Assembly (NCBI GenBank): GCA_011390165.1
Contig: JAABSV010000028.1
Coordinates: 1-53,073, forward strand
DNA from: Desulfobulbaceae bacterium
GTDB lineage: Bacteria; Desulfobacterota; Desulfobulbia; Desulfobulbales; Desulfocapsaceae
Reading direction: 5' to 3'
Length of the DNA: 53,073 nt
Part shown: in pieces, positions 18,463 to 28,402 of the stretch
How the letters are laid out: each line of letters begins with the position of its first letter
Position numbering within the stretch: the stretch's first letter is position 1
The notes under the pieces: model-generated
The model's database searches: none
Told to the model about the DNA's origin: nothing
What the model saw: only the letters and a program-made list of their open reading frames with translations
Program-made: the position numbers and the translations under genes

Positions 18463-19677
18463 ATGGAAAAGATAGTGGTGCACAATCCGCTGGTCGAACT
18501 CGATGGCGATGAGATGACCAGGATCATCTGGAAATTCATCAAGGAACGGCTGATACTCCCCTTCCTCGACATCGATCTCATCTATTACGATCTTGGCATT
18601 GAAAATCGCGATCGGACTGATGACCAGGTGACCGTCGAGGCGGCGGAGGCGATCCGCAGGCACCGGGTGGGGGTGAAGTGCGCCACCATTACCCCGGACG
18701 AGGGGCGGGTGGCCGAGTTCGGGCTGAAACAGATGTGGCGTTCGCCCAACGGCACCATCCGCAATATCATCGGTGGCACCGTCTTTCGACAGCCGATCAT
18801 CTGTGCCAATATCCCCCGGTTGATTCCAGGCTGGCGCAAACCCATCGTCATCGGCCGGCATGCCTTCGGCGACCAGTATCGGGCCACCGATTTCCTCGTT
18901 CCCGGGCCCGGCCGGCTGACCATGACCTTCACCCCGGCCGACGGTGGCCCACCCCGGGAGTATCCGGTGTTTGATTTCCCCAGTGCCGGCTGTGCCCTGG
19001 GGATGTACAATCTCGACGATTCGATCCGGGGTTTTGCCAGGTCGTGCCTGAACTACGGACTCAGCCTCGGCTGGCCGGTCTACCTCTCCACCAAGAACAC
19101 CATCCTGAAAAAGTACGACGGCCGCTTCAAGGATCTCTTCCAGGAGGTGTTCGACAACGAGTTTGCCGAGCGCTTCGCAGCGGCGGGAATCAGCTACGAA
19201 CACCGGTTGATCGACGACATGGTCGCCTCGATGCTGAAGTGGCCGGGGGGCTTTGTCTGGGCCTGCAAAAACTACGATGGTGATGTCCAGTCCGACACCG
19301 TCGCCCAGGGTTTCGGTTCCCTCGGCCTGATGACCTCGGTGCTGCTCACCGAGGATGGCGGCACGGTCGAGGCCGAGGCGGCACACGGTACGGTGACCCG
19401 CCACTACCGGGCGCACCAGCAGGGGCAGAAGACCTCCACCAACCCCATTGCCTCGATCTTTGCCTGGAGCCGCGGCCTCTGGTACCGGGGTCGCTTTGAT
19501 GAGAACGACAGACTGGTCCGTTTTGCCGAAACCCTCGAGAAGGTCTGCGTTGACACCGTCGAAGCCGGGGCGATGACCAGGGACCTCGCCCTGTTGGTCG
19601 GACCGGAGCAGGCCTGGATGACCACCGAGGAGTTTCTTGCCCGCCTGGAGGAGAATCTGCTCGCCGCCCTGCACTGA
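18463..19677 (+). CDS. icd: NADP-type isocitrate dehydrogenase, eukaryote-like (type II) subfamily
   Basis: This enzyme oxidatively decarboxylates isocitrate to 2-oxoglutarate, or runs in reverse in reductive TCA-type pathways. The protein has 404 residues, matching the homodimeric type II family rather than E. coli Icd: [16 protein letters not shown] at the start, [66 protein letters not shown], and the cofactor region [16 protein letters not shown] followed by [12 protein letters not shown] chose the ATG at 18463 because AAAGGAG sits five bases upstream; a GTG at 18457 lies inside that site. It stands alone, with no aconitase or citrate synthase nearby, and converges with the HD-GYP gene. 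Confidence 0.94.
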   Translation: MEKIVVHNPLVELDGDEMTRIIWKFIKERLILPFLDIDLIYYDLGIENRDRTDDQVTVEAAEAIRRHRVGVKCATITPDEGRVAEFGLKQMWRSPNGTIRNIIGGTVFRQPIICANIPRLIPGWRKPIVIGRHAFGDQYRATDFLVPGPGRLTMTFTPADGGPPREYPVFDFPSAGCALGMYNLDDSIRGFARSCLNYGLSLGWPVYLSTKNTILKKYDGRFKDLFQEVFDNEFAERFAAAGISYEHRLIDDMVASMLKWPGGFVWACKNYDGDVQSDTVAQGFGSLGLMTSVLLTEDGGTVEAEAAHGTVTRHYRAHQQGQKTSTNPIASIFAWSRGLWYRGRFDENDRLVRFAETLEKVCVDTVEAGAMTRDLALLVGPEQAWMTTEEFLARLEENLLAALH

Positions 19678-19796
19678 GGCGCCCGCCGGGTTAAGGCCGC
19701 TGCCGGGATGGTTGGCTCGCCCGGTATTTGCCTTTTCTCAGGAGCTTCTCCGTAGCGGCCGGCGTTGCGGCCCTCTTGAGCCTGCCCGGATCCGGG

Positions 19797-20966
19797 CTAA
19801 AATGAAACTGCGGTGTTGTAGGCCGGCGTGCCGAAGCGGACCTGGTCGCGATGCTCCACCAGACAGTGGCAAGCCGCCGGGTCAAGATCGATGACCTCCG
19901 GCGAGCGGATGAGGCCACAGAAGAGGGCCTTGATAATCATTGGGTCAAATTGCCGGCCGGCACCGTCACGCAGGTTCCGGGCGGCATCCGCCACCGACAT
20001 CTTTTCCAGATGGCAGCGGCCGGCGAGCATTGTCTCGAAGGCGTCACAGACGGTGAGGATCCGGGCACCAAGGGGTATACTTCTGCCCTTCAGACCATCC
20101 GGGTAGCCGCTGCCGTCGAACCGTTCGTGGTGGTGGAGAATCAGTGGTTCCACCGAACTGAGGAAGTTGAGCGGTCGGGTGATCCTCGCCCCGATCTCCG
20201 GATGCCGGCGGATGGTGTCCATCTCCTTCTTGTCAAGGATTCCCAGGCGTTCGAGGATGCCGTCACCCATGCCGATCTTGCCGATATCATGGAGCAGACC
20301 GCCATGGTAGACGGTCTTCACCTCGACCTCGCTGAGCGCCATCTCCTCGGCTACCAGCCTGGCCAGCAACGCGACCCGCACCGAGTGGCCATGGGTCTGT
20401 TCGTCTTTGGCCTCGAGGGCCATGGTCAGCCCCTCGACCATCTGGCGGAGGTTTTCCATGGTCTTTTCGTCGTAGCTGATCGCCTTCTGCAGGGCGAGTG
20501 CCCCCTGCTCGCCGAGGGCGGTGATCAGTTCCAGCTCTTCATCGCTCAGCGACCGCCGATCGTGAAAGTAGACCGCCAGAATCCCCTCAAGGGAGCCGAC
20601 GATATCAAAATAGATGCCGCTGATCGAGCCGACCCGCCGCTTCCCCAGCCGTTCCAGGTCGGGGATTCGTGGGTCCATGCGGGCGTCTTCGACAAAGGTG
20701 AAACGGTTTTGCCGGCGGTCAAAGAGGGTGGTGAGGGTGGTGAAATCCATCTCCTCGAGGCTGCGGTAGGAAAAACCGTGCGAGTACTTGGCGACGATCT
20801 TGCCGTGGTTGCGGTCGATGATCCAGTAGATGCACCCCTTGGCGAGGAGGATGTCCTTGATGTTGGAAACGATCTGGGCAAGAATCTCCGGGCTCTGCTC
20901 CCCGGAGTGGATGGACTTGCTCACCTGCACAAAGACTTTAAAAAAGGTCTTGTATCCGTCGCTCAT
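19797..20966 (-). CDS. GAF-HD-GYP domain cyclic-di-GMP phosphodiesterase
   Basis: A soluble protein of 389 residues. The N-terminal 165 residues form a GAF-like sensor (KDILLAKGCIYWIIDRN to VGSLEGILAVYF). A linker helix leads to an HD-GYP domain: HD pair His226-Asp227 in GGLLHDIGKIG, HPEIGARIT, and the signature HHHERFDGSGYPDGLKG at 278-294, then ILTVCDAFETM. All expected metal ligands and the GYP residues are present, so it should be an active c-di-GMP phosphodiesterase. I chose ATG 20964-20966 with GGGGAGG just upstream; a longer frame to 21128 adds an unstructured, low-conservation leader. It lies downstream of the acyl-CoA synthetase on the same strand. The signal sensed by the GAF domain is unknown. 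Confidence 0.93.
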   Translation of the reverse strand: MSDGYKTFFKVFVQVSKSIHSGEQSPEILAQIVSNIKDILLAKGCIYWIIDRNHGKIVAKYSHGFSYRSLEEMDFTTLTTLFDRRQNRFTFVEDARMDPRIPDLERLGKRRVGSISGIYFDIVGSLEGILAVYFHDRRSLSDEELELITALGEQGALALQKAISYDEKTMENLRQMVEGLTMALEAKDEQTHGHSVRVALLARLVAEEMALSEVEVKTVYHGGLLHDIGKIGMGDGILERLGILDKKEMDTIRRHPEIGARITRPLNFLSSVEPLILHHHERFDGSGYPDGLKGRSIPLGARILTVCDAFETMLAGRCHLEKMSVADAARNLRDGAGRQFDPMIIKALFCGLIRSPEVIDLDPAACHCLVEHRDQVRFGTPAYNTAVSF

Positions 20967-21149
20967 CGCCTCCCCCACATCGCCCCTGGTTGCCCGGGCA
21001 GCCCGGCATGAATTTCCCGGCCCTGCCGCATCCGGCCAGGCAAGGGGCCGGGCCGGATGCGGTACAGACGACCGACTCGGCCCAGTATACTCGGTTCCAG
21101 GCTTGCCGGGGCAGCAAATTTTCCCCACCGTCGGGAAAAAATGTCTTGC

Positions 21150-22793
21150 TTACAACTCCTTTGCCCGTTCCCTGAGGATGAATTTCTGCATCTTGCCGGT
21201 CGAGGTCTTGGGCAGAGGGCCGAAGACAGCTGATTTTGGGACCTTGAAGCCGGCCAGATGGTTGCGGCAGAAGGAGAGAATTTCCTCCTCGGTGATTCCA
21301 TCCGTCCCCGGCTTGAGGGTGATGAAGGCACAGGGGGTCTCGCCCCACTTTTCGTCCGGCCGGGCCACCACCGCCACCTCCATCACCGCCGGGTGGCGAT
21401 AGAGGACATCCTCCACCTCGATGGTGGAGATGTTTTCGCCGCCGGAAATGATGATGTCCTTAGCCCGATCCTTGATCTCGATGTAGCCGTTGGGGTGCCA
21501 GACGGCCAGATCGCCACTGTGGAACCACCCCCCCTTGAAGGCCTCGGCGGTGGCGGTGGGGTTTTTCAGATAGCCTTTCATCACCACGTTGCCCTGCATC
21601 ATGATCTCACCGATGGTCTTGCCATCTTTGGCAACCGGCTCCAGGGTGGCCGGATCGGCAACCATCAGCCCCTCGAGCATCGGGTAGCGTACCCCTTGGC
21701 GGGATTTGAGCAGGGCCCGTTCGGGCAGGTCGAGGTCGTCCCACTCCTCATGCCAGGCACAGACCACCGAGGGTCCGTAGGTCTCGGTGAGTCCGTAGGT
21801 GTGGGTGATGTCAAAGTTCATCTTCTGCATCCCCTCAATGACCGCCGCTGGCGGTGCCGCCCCGGCGGTCATTGCCTTCACCGGGTGGCTGATCCCCGCC
21901 TTCATCTCTTCCGGGGCATTCTTCAACATGTTGAGGACGATGGGGGCTCCGCAGAAATGGTCGACCTTTTCCTCCTTGATCAGGGCAAACACCGCATCCG
22001 CCCGCACCTGGCGGAGGCAGACGCTGGTTCCGACCATGGCGGCGATGGTCCAGGGGAAACACCAGCCGTTGCAGTGGAACATCGGCAGGGTCCAGAGATA
22101 GGTGGGGTGGAGGCCCATCCCCCAGATCAGGGCGTTGCTTACGGCGTTAAGATAGGCGCCACGGTGGTGGTAGACCACCCCCTTCGGGTTGCCGGTGGTG
22201 CCGGAGGTGTAGTTCAGGGAGATCGCCTGCCATTCGTTGGCCGGCGGCTGCCAGGCAAAGTCGGGGTCACCGCCGGCGAGCAGCCCTTCGTAGTCGATAT
22301 TTCCCAGTTTTTCGCCACCGCTGTACTCCGGGTCGTCAACATCCACCACCTCCGGACGGTGGTCCGGTGGAATCAGCTGCAGGGCGCGGGCGATGGTGGC
22401 GGAGAATTCACGGTCGGTGAGGAGGATTTTCGCCTCCCCATGCTGGAGCATGAAGGCGATGGTTTCTGGATCCAGGCGGATATTGAGGGTGTTGAGGGTC
22501 GCCCCGGCCATGGGCACCCCGAAGTGGGCCTCATACATCTCCGGAATGTTGGGCAGCATGGTGGCGACGGTGTCACCGACACCGAGCCCTTTGCCCTGCA
22601 GGGCCGAGGCCAGTTGGCGGCTGCGGCGGTAGGTCGCCGCCCAATTGCGGCGGACCGGCCCGTGCACCAGGGCGATCTTGTCGGGGAAGACCATGGCGGC
22701 ACGGTCGAGAAAATTCAGCGGGGTGAGTGGGGCAAAGTTGGCGCTGTTCTGGTCGAGGTGCAGTTCGTAGATGTTGTGCTGGTTCGGGTCCAT
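21150..22793 (-). CDS. AMP-forming acyl-CoA synthetase (medium/long-chain fatty acid-CoA ligase type)
   Basis: This is a 547-residue ANL-superfamily enzyme that activates a carboxylic acid to its CoA thioester through an acyl-adenylate. Core motifs are present: NYTSGTTGNPKGVVYHHRG (P-loop), THTYGLTETYGPSVVC, GWFHSGDLAVWHPNGYIEIK, DRAKDIIISGGENIS, and the C-terminal PKTSTGKMQKFILRE with the catalytic lysine. N-terminal residues resemble the AcsM/medium-chain and dimethylsulfoniopropionate-ligase-like group more than acetyl-CoA synthetase, so the substrate may be a short or medium-chain acid. I chose ATG 22791-22793 with GAGGAG about ten bases upstream. It is the last gene of the DUF485-actP-DUF294 run, so a short-chain acid taken up by ActP is an attractive but unproven substrate. 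Confidence 0.92.
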   Translation of the reverse strand: MDPNQHNIYELHLDQNSANFAPLTPLNFLDRAAMVFPDKIALVHGPVRRNWAATYRRSRQLASALQGKGLGVGDTVATMLPNIPEMYEAHFGVPMAGATLNTLNIRLDPETIAFMLQHGEAKILLTDREFSATIARALQLIPPDHRPEVVDVDDPEYSGGEKLGNIDYEGLLAGGDPDFAWQPPANEWQAISLNYTSGTTGNPKGVVYHHRGAYLNAVSNALIWGMGLHPTYLWTLPMFHCNGWCFPWTIAAMVGTSVCLRQVRADAVFALIKEEKVDHFCGAPIVLNMLKNAPEEMKAGISHPVKAMTAGAAPPAAVIEGMQKMNFDITHTYGLTETYGPSVVCAWHEEWDDLDLPERALLKSRQGVRYPMLEGLMVADPATLEPVAKDGKTIGEIMMQGNVVMKGYLKNPTATAEAFKGGWFHSGDLAVWHPNGYIEIKDRAKDIIISGGENISTIEVEDVLYRHPAVMEVAVVARPDEKWGETPCAFITLKPGTDGITEEEILSFCRNHLAGFKVPKSAVFGPLPKTSTGKMQKFILRERAKEL

Positions 22794-22896
22794 ACGCTGA
22801 ATCTCCTCTGGTTGCAAATTTTTCGGTCTGTTCAGGGGGGTGGTCGGCACGTCTGGATGCCATTCCGCTGCCGACAGGGGGGCTCCCTTGCTCCTT

Positions 22897-24828
22897 TTAA
22901 AAGAAGGCCAGTTGGAAGCGGGTCTTCAACAGTGTCTGCACCTCCTGTATCGGGCGGAAGATGTTGCGCAGCAGGATTCGGTCCATCTTCGAGAGCTCAT
23001 TGGGGTGAAAATAGCGGCCGGAATTGCCGTTTTTGATTCCCTGGAGGGTGCGAAAACGGATCAGTATCTCGTAGGCGGCGGCAGCCTCTTCGTAGAGTTC
23101 GCGGTTGGCCGGTTCCAGGCGGGCAAGTTCGAGAAACCTGGCGCTGGTGTTGGTGCTTTTGACAAATCTTTTGTGCAGGGCGAGGACGCGGGCGGCATCA
23201 ATCAACGGCGTCATCGCCCGTTTCTTGATGTCGAACTGGTTTTTGTATTCGCCACTCCGTTCAACCATGATATCGCGGAAAAAGGTGAGTGGGGGCGGGT
23301 TTTCCATGGCACTTTTCGCCAGGTGGATAAAAAAGATCTCCTGCTCGTTGATGGTATCGACGATGTGGTCGGCAAGTTGCTGGGCAAGTTGCTCGACACC
23401 GGAGATTGGCCGGTAATCGAAGAAAACGGTGCTGTGCATGATCGACATCGGGCTTGGCTCGAGAATCCAAGCGGTAAAACGTCGCTTCCACTCGCCGAGG
23501 GAGAGGCACCATTTGGGGTTGCCGGCCATCATCTCGCCGGGACAATAGATGAAGCCACAGGTGAGCAGTGCCTCGTTGACCGCCTGGGCCAGGCGGAGAT
23601 AGTAGGCCTTGGTCTCTTCGTACTGCTCTTTGGCGACATCGGCGAAAATCAGGGCGTTGTCCTGGTCGGTGCGGAGGAGGCGTTCCCTTCTCCCCTCGCT
23701 GCCGAGGCCAAGCCAGCAGTAGTCGGTCTCCGGGCGCTGGTAGCCTTCCCGGTGCAGGCGGGCTTCGGCCAGACGGAGCACCTGGCGGAGCAGGGTGTCG
23801 TTGATCTCGGTGATAATCGAGGCGACGTAGCCGATGGCTACCTCCTGTTGCAAATATTGCTTGAGCAGATTCTCGCTCCGTTCGAGGATCGGCAGGAGTT
23901 CCTCAACCTGGCGGGTCCTTTTGATCTCCCGCAGGAATACTGCCGGGTTGTTGCCCTGGACGATCAGCAGGTCGTGTTCGGTGAATACCCCGACAATGGG
24001 GGTGGAGTCACTACCATCCTCGGTCAGGCAGAGGTGGCTGATCCGGTGCCTGACCATCTCCATCTGGACGTCGGCCACCGAGACCGCCGGGTGGGCGGTG
24101 CGCACCGGTCGGGACATGATGGCGGTCACCGGGGCCTCGATGGGGACCTCGCCGGTAGCCACCCGGCGGCGGAGATCCTTGTCGGTGAGGATGCCCAGCG
24201 GGCAACGACGGTCGTCGACGATGACAATCGAACCCACCTCGTGTTCCGTCATGATGGTGGCGGCCTCGCGGATTCGCCGGTCGGCGGAGCAGACCACCGG
24301 GCTCTTGGCCCGCTCCATCGACTGCACTTCAAGGAGTTGAAAGGCTTGTTCGGTCGGGCGCTCGCCGGTGTGGGGGAGTTTGTTCCTGATGCCCGAGGCC
24401 TTGCGCCATTCCCAACCTGAGGCGAAGTTGGCGGCGATGAAGAGGAGCATCTTCGGGGTGGTTTCGGCAATGTCCCGGAAGGTCTCTTCCGGCAGGGTGA
24501 GCAACAGGGTGGTTTCGGCGGCGATGGCGGTGAGGGCGTAGGTGTCTTCGGCGAGCAGGGAGCGCAGGCCGAACAGTTCCCCTTCGTCACAGCGGTCGAC
24601 CAGTTCCCGTCCACCTGCCCCCTCACGGTGGAGGTCGACCGAACCCTCCCGGACAATATAGATGAAGGGGTTGGGCAGTTCCCCCTGGCGAAAGATGACA
24701 TCCCCCTGCGGCCGGTATTGGACACCCATCTCGCTGACCAGTTTGTCGAGCAGATCTTTGCCGAGCAGGTCAAAGGGAGGGTTTCGGCCGAGAAAATCGG
24801 CAATTTCCCGAAGCGAAGGGGTCGTCAT
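22897..24828 (-). CDS. cNMP-binding / CBS / DUF294 putative nucleotidyltransferase
   Basis: A 643-residue soluble regulator. Domains in order: cyclic-nucleotide-binding fold (about 15-130, with RPQGDVIFRQGELPNPFIYIV); a CBS pair (about 175-300, with IMTEHEVGSIVIVDDRRCPLGILTDKDL and SVADVQMEMVRHRISHLCL); a GlnD-like nucleotidyltransferase (about 335-470, LGLGSEGRRERLLRTDQDNALI with the GS-R-E and D-x-D residues intact); and a DUF294 C-terminal helical domain. Such proteins are often found beside ActP/DUF485 genes and are thought to control them, perhaps by nucleotidylation. It sits between actP and the acyl-CoA synthetase, all on one strand. The ATG at 24828 was chosen as the start of conserved sequence. 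Confidence 0.9.
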   Translation of the reverse strand: MTTPSLREIADFLGRNPPFDLLGKDLLDKLVSEMGVQYRPQGDVIFRQGELPNPFIYIVREGSVDLHREGAGGRELVDRCDEGELFGLRSLLAEDTYALTAIAAETTLLLTLPEETFRDIAETTPKMLLFIAANFASGWEWRKASGIRNKLPHTGERPTEQAFQLLEVQSMERAKSPVVCSADRRIREAATIMTEHEVGSIVIVDDRRCPLGILTDKDLRRRVATGEVPIEAPVTAIMSRPVRTAHPAVSVADVQMEMVRHRISHLCLTEDGSDSTPIVGVFTEHDLLIVQGNNPAVFLREIKRTRQVEELLPILERSENLLKQYLQQEVAIGYVASIITEINDTLLRQVLRLAEARLHREGYQRPETDYCWLGLGSEGRRERLLRTDQDNALIFADVAKEQYEETKAYYLRLAQAVNEALLTCGFIYCPGEMMAGNPKWCLSLGEWKRRFTAWILEPSPMSIMHSTVFFDYRPISGVEQLAQQLADHIVDTINEQEIFFIHLAKSAMENPPPLTFFRDIMVERSGEYKNQFDIKKRAMTPLIDAARVLALHKRFVKSTNTSARFLELARLEPANRELYEEAAAAYEILIRFRTLQGIKNGNSGRYFHPNELSKMDRILLRNIFRPIQEVQTLLKTRFQLAFF

Positions 24829-24864
24829 GGCGGCAATGCGGGGTGCGCCCGAAGAGCTTTCCCC

Positions 24865-24925
24865 CCGGCCTTGCCGGCCGGGGGGAAGGGATGGGATTAC
24901 CTGCCGCCCCGGCCGGCAAGGCCGG
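24865..24925. repeat. Inverted GC-rich hairpins between actP and the DUF294 gene
   Basis: CCGGCCTTGCCGGCC (24865-24879) and its exact reverse complement GGCCGGCAAGGCCGG (24911-24925) flank 31 bases. Each arm is also nearly self-complementary, so either two small hairpins or one long stem can form. It lies between the actP stop and the start of the next gene, and could be an mRNA processing or stability element that gives the two cistrons different levels. Confidence 0.7.
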
Positions 24926-24942
24926 CCAGGGCGGGGGAAGGG

Positions 24943-26610
24943 TTAGTGTTTCTTGGTTGCGCCGGAGGCACCAAAACCGGTCTGGGCCCGGACGTACTGG
25001 TCTTCGAAGGCCTCCTTTTCCGCTTTGGCCTGGGCGCTGTTGTCGGTCACCGAAAAAATATAGGCGAGTCCGAAGGCGATCGGCATGGCAAAGAGGGCAG
25101 GCTGGGTGTAGGGGAAGAGGGCCTTCTCGTAACCGAGCACCACCACCCACACCGAGTGGGAGAAAACGACAAAGGCGACCGCCGAAACTACCCCGCCGTA
25201 GCCGCCCCAGAGGGCGCCGCGGGTGGTCAGCCCCTTCCAGTACATGGAGAGGATCAGGACCGGGAAGTTGGCGGCAGCGGCGACACCGAAGGCGAGACCG
25301 ACCATGAAGGCGATGTTCATCGTTTGAAAGGCAATGCCGAGGACGATGGCTATCAGGCCGAGGCTGAGGGTGGCGATCCGCGAAACGGTGACCTCCTCCT
25401 TCTCGGTGGCCTGCCCCTTGCGGATGACCCGGGCGTAGATGTCATGGGAAACGGCTGCCGCGCCGGCGAGGGCCAGGCCGGCCACCACCGCCAGGATGGT
25501 GGCAAAGGCGACTGCGGCCAGGAAGCCAAGGAGCAGGTTGCCCCCCACCGACTTGGCCAGGTGCATGGCCACCATATTGCCGCCACCGATCAGTTTGCCG
25601 TTGATATCCCCCCCTTCAAAGAACTCCGGGTTCTGGCCGACGATAACCACCGCACAGAGCCCCATGATGAAGATGACGTTGAAGAAGTAGCCGACAAAGC
25701 CGTTGGCGTAGAGGACCGATTTCCGCGCCTCCTTGGCGTTGCTGACGGTGAAGAAGCGCATCAGGATGTGGGGCAGGCCGGCGGTGCCGAACATCAGCCC
25801 CAGCCCCAGGGAGATAGCGGTGATCGGGTCGGAGAGGAGGTTGCCGGGGGCCATCAGCTTCGGGCCCAACTTGTGCACGGCCTCTACCTCTTTGAAGAGG
25901 GTGGTTAGGGAAAAGCCAAACTGGCTGTAGGCGAGGACGACCACCACCGTACCACCGAAGAGGAGTAGGCAGGCCTTGATGATCTGTACCCAGGTGGTTG
26001 CCACCATCCCGCCGAAGGCGACGTAGATCACCATCAGGATGCCGACAAGAAAGATCGCTACGTTGTAGTTGAGTCCGAAGAGCAGCTTGATCAGCTGGCC
26101 GGCGCCCACCATCTGGGCAATGAGGTAGAAGATCACCACTACCAGTGAGGAGATGGCGGCCATGGTGCGGACGCTCCCCTGGTTCAGCCGGTAGGAGGTG
26201 ATGTCGGCGAAGGTGAAGCGGCCGAGGTTGCGCAGCCGTTCCGCCATCAGAAAGAGGATCACCGGCCAGCCGGCGAAGAAGGCGAGCATATAGACGTAGG
26301 CGTCATAACCCCGGCCGTAGGCCATGGCCGAGAGGCCGAGAAGGGTTGCCGCCGACATGTAGTCGCCGGCGATGGCCAGGCCGTTCTGAAAACCGGTGAT
26401 ACCGCCACCGGCGGTGTAGAAGTCGGAGGTGGTTTTGGTGCGTTTGGAGGCCCAGTAGGTGATCCCCAGGGTCAGCCCGACAAAGAGAATGAACATGATG
26501 ATGGCGTGCCAGTTGGTGGCCTGCTTGGCGGCGGCTTCCATTGCCGGGCCGGCGGCCTCGGCTGCTCCGGTCAGGGTCAGGACCACAAGAGACGTCAGCA
26601 GGTATTTCAT
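24943..26610 (-). CDS. actP: Cation/acetate symporter (SSS family)
   Basis: A 555-residue sodium:solute symporter with about 13 helices, preceded by a cleavable-looking N-terminus ([19 protein letters not shown]). It matches Act[33 protein letters not shown], then [46 protein letters not shown] and [19 protein letters not shown]. These are the acetate/short-chain carboxylate permease features. Its ATG overlaps the stop of the DUF485 gene, the standard YjcH-ActP pairing. It should import acetate, glycolate or related acids for activation by the downstream synthetase or by an acetate-activating enzyme elsewhere. Confidence 0.93.
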   Translation of the reverse strand: MKYLLTSLVVLTLTGAAEAAGPAMEAAAKQATNWHAIIMFILFVGLTLGITYWASKRTKTTSDFYTAGGGITGFQNGLAIAGDYMSAATLLGLSAMAYGRGYDAYVYMLAFFAGWPVILFLMAERLRNLGRFTFADITSYRLNQGSVRTMAAISSLVVVIFYLIAQMVGAGQLIKLLFGLNYNVAIFLVGILMVIYVAFGGMVATTWVQIIKACLLLFGGTVVVVLAYSQFGFSLTTLFKEVEAVHKLGPKLMAPGNLLSDPITAISLGLGLMFGTAGLPHILMRFFTVSNAKEARKSVLYANGFVGYFFNVIFIMGLCAVVIVGQNPEFFEGGDINGKLIGGGNMVAMHLAKSVGGNLLLGFLAAVAFATILAVVAGLALAGAAAVSHDIYARVIRKGQATEKEEVTVSRIATLSLGLIAIVLGIAFQTMNIAFMVGLAFGVAAAANFPVLILSMYWKGLTTRGALWGGYGGVVSAVAFVVFSHSVWVVVLGYEKALFPYTQPALFAMPIAFGLAYIFSVTDNSAQAKAEKEAFEDQYVRAQTGFGASGATKKH

Positions 26611-26933
26611 AAGGTATCCTCCAGATCTTGGGCGTCTTTGATCAAATCCTGGGTCATGGCATCAAACTCGGTGTTGGCGCGGTAGACGTAATAGAGGGTG
26701 GTCAACCAGAATAAGATGAACAGGAACAGCTCGACGGTGTAGCCGATCGGCCACATTGACCCTTCGGAGATTTTTTTGCCCAGGAGGTCGGGGGCAAAGG
26801 CAATGACCATGAAATAGCCGTAGAACAGCACCAGGACAATGGCCGAGAGGGTCCACTGGAAACGCCCCCTCTCTCTGACCAGCCTTTGGAATTTAGGGTT
26901 GACCCGCATTCGTTCGTACATGATGCTCGACAT
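26607..26933 (-). CDS. DUF485 (YjcH-like) small membrane protein
   Basis: A 108-residue protein with two transmembrane helices ([20 protein letters not shown] and [20 protein letters not shown]) joined by a short loop, and a charged N-terminus ([19 protein letters not shown]) typical of DUF485. These proteins are almost always encoded immediately before ActP and are regarded as partner subunits. The stop and the actP start overlap (ATGA), so the two are co-translated. I chose ATG 26931-26933, with GGGGAGAG upstream; a longer frame to 27026 looks non-conserved. Confidence 0.9.
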   Translation of the reverse strand: MSSIMYERMRVNPKFQRLVRERGRFQWTLSAIVLVLFYGYFMVIAFAPDLLGKKISEGSMWPIGYTVELFLFILFWLTTLYYVYRANTEFDAMTQDLIKDAQDLEDTL

Positions 26934-27296
26934 ATTGTGCTCTCTCCCCTGGTTGAACGGCTGAAACGGTTGTGCTGCGGAGAATGGCCGCCCCCGATAC
27001 TGACTTGCAATCAGGGCCTCTTCCATTCGCCGGCAGCGCCACGATCAGTTCCACTTATCAGAATGTTCATATTTACTCAAGGTATTTTTTGCCGACAACC
27101 ATCTTAAAATGTTACTTTTTCTGAGAACCCTGTCGAGCAGGGTGGCTTGTCGGCTACAGTTCTCCAACTGGGCAGGCAGACTCGGCCCCCCTGGCCGGGC
27201 CCTGCTGCCGGACCTTCCTTGCTGTGCCACCAGGGATGTCTTATCCTTTCCGGCTGGTCTGTATTCATGCAAAAACCTATTCCAGGAGGGCTGGCA
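26934..27296. other. Divergent intergenic region upstream of DUF485 and the repeat protein
   Basis: No gene is convincing. The region has an inverted repeat GCCGACAA (27091-27098) and TTGTCGGC (27147-27154), with an inner small hairpin CCCTG/CAGGG. The left arm lies in an AT-richer patch. It probably carries promoters for both directions. Confidence 0.4.
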
Positions 27297-27884
27297 ATGA
27301 GGTGGTGGAACTGTTGTGCCGGTATGGCCGCGTTCTGGTTGGCGACGACAGCCGTGGCGGCGGAGAACGAGGTGATCAGTGTGCCCGGGGTGGCAATCCG
27401 GGCGGATGGCAGTATCTCGGTGCCCGGGGTGGAGATCGGCGCCGATGGCAGCATCTCGGCACCGGGGGTAGAGATTGGTGCCGATGGCAGTGTCCGAGTA
27501 CCGGGGGTGGCCTTGGGGGGTGACCGGGAGGTGAAGGGCAAAAGAGATGGCGGCGAGTTCCGGGTCGAGACCCCGGGGGTATCAATTCGTGGCAATGATG
27601 GCAGCGGTGGCAGCGGTGGCGACAACGAGGTGGTGATCACCGGCGACAATGGCCAGATCAATACCTCGGTATCGGGGCAGAATCTTCTCCTCGATGGCAA
27701 CCGGAACCGGATGCGGGTTGGCGGCAGGGTCCTCCTGCTCACCGTCCAGGGAAACAATAACGTTGTCGATCTGGAGGACTGGGTCGAGAGGGTGGTGGTT
27801 ACCGGCAACAATAACCGGATTAGCCTGCCCAACGACGCCTGGGTTGACGACCGGGGAGAAAAAAACCGTTTTCCCCGCCGTTGA
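27297..27884 (+). CDS. Secreted repeat protein with DUF3060-like beta-solenoid C-terminus
   Basis: A 195-residue exported protein. AGGAGGG precedes the ATG at 27297, and the first 24 residues form a signal peptide ending AVAA. Next come four tandem 13-residue units built on V-P-G-V-x-I-x-A-D-G-S-I-S (residues about 28-75). The mature C-terminal half has Asn/Gly-rich turns spaced like a short right-handed beta-solenoid (DNEVVITGDNGQINTSVSG, LLLDGNRNRMRVGG, VQGNNNVVDLED, VTGNNNRISL), which resembles DUF3060 proteins. The function is unknown. It stands alone between two divergent or convergent units and ends 18 bases from the STAS gene stop. An extended frame from 27147 lacks a ribosome site. 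Confidence 0.8.
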   Translation: MRWWNCCAGMAAFWLATTAVAAENEVISVPGVAIRADGSISVPGVEIGADGSISAPGVEIGADGSVRVPGVALGGDREVKGKRDGGEFRVETPGVSIRGNDGSGGSGGDNEVVITGDNGQINTSVSGQNLLLDGNRNRMRVGGRVLLLTVQGNNNVVDLEDWVERVVVTGNNNRISLPNDAWVDDRGEKNRFPRR

Positions 27885-27902
27885 CCGGCAGGGCAGGGGG
27901 GG

Positions 27903-28241
27903 TCAGCCTGCCAGGCCGGCGCGGAACTCCGCCACCGATTTCTGGATGGTGATGATGGTATCGAAACCGGAAATCTCGAAGACCTCCAGGATGTGGTCCT
28001 GTGCCGCACAGGTGACAAAGCGGAAAGGTCCCGCCTTGTAGGCATTGGCGGTGTTGAGAATAACCCGTAGACCGGCGCTGGCGATGTACTCCAGTTCGCT
28101 GAGGTCAAAGGCCAGGTGGGAGGTTGGCGAGGTGATGATCTCGGCGAGTTGTTTTTCCAGTTGCGGCGCGGTGTTGGAGTCGAGCCGGCCGCTCAGTGCA
28201 ATCACGGTGCTCCGGTCGTCCTTGAAAATTGCGGTCTGCAT
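27903..28241 (-). CDS. STAS-domain anti-sigma-factor antagonist-like protein
   Basis: A 112-residue single STAS domain. It shows the family topology, with VIALSGRLDSNTAPQLEKQL, the conserved loop FDLSELEYIASAGLRVIL containing the serine that partner-switching kinases phosphorylate, and a C-terminal helix (QKSVAEF). Such proteins bind anti-sigma factors or similar HATPase proteins, or act as regulatory modules. No kinase/anti-sigma or PP2C gene is nearby, so its partner is unknown. The ATG at 28239-28241 was chosen at the start of conservation. It lies downstream of the cNMP-domain gene and exporter on the same strand. Confidence 0.88.
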   Translation of the reverse strand: MQTAIFKDDRSTVIALSGRLDSNTAPQLEKQLAEIITSPTSHLAFDLSELEYIASAGLRVILNTANAYKAGPFRFVTCAAQDHILEVFEISGFDTIITIQKSVAEFRAGLAG

Positions 28242-28402
28242 GGTTCTTTCACGCAGCGGCCGGCTGGCCCTGCTGCCCTCCAATGGTTTTTTCTTTTCGG
28301 TTACTGTTCACCAGCACCCCATTTTCGCCCGGTCAGGTCTCCTCGCAGAGTAAACTCCAACTTGGCGGCCTGTGCCCCCTGCCGCCCCTGGTCTCTTCCT
28401 GC

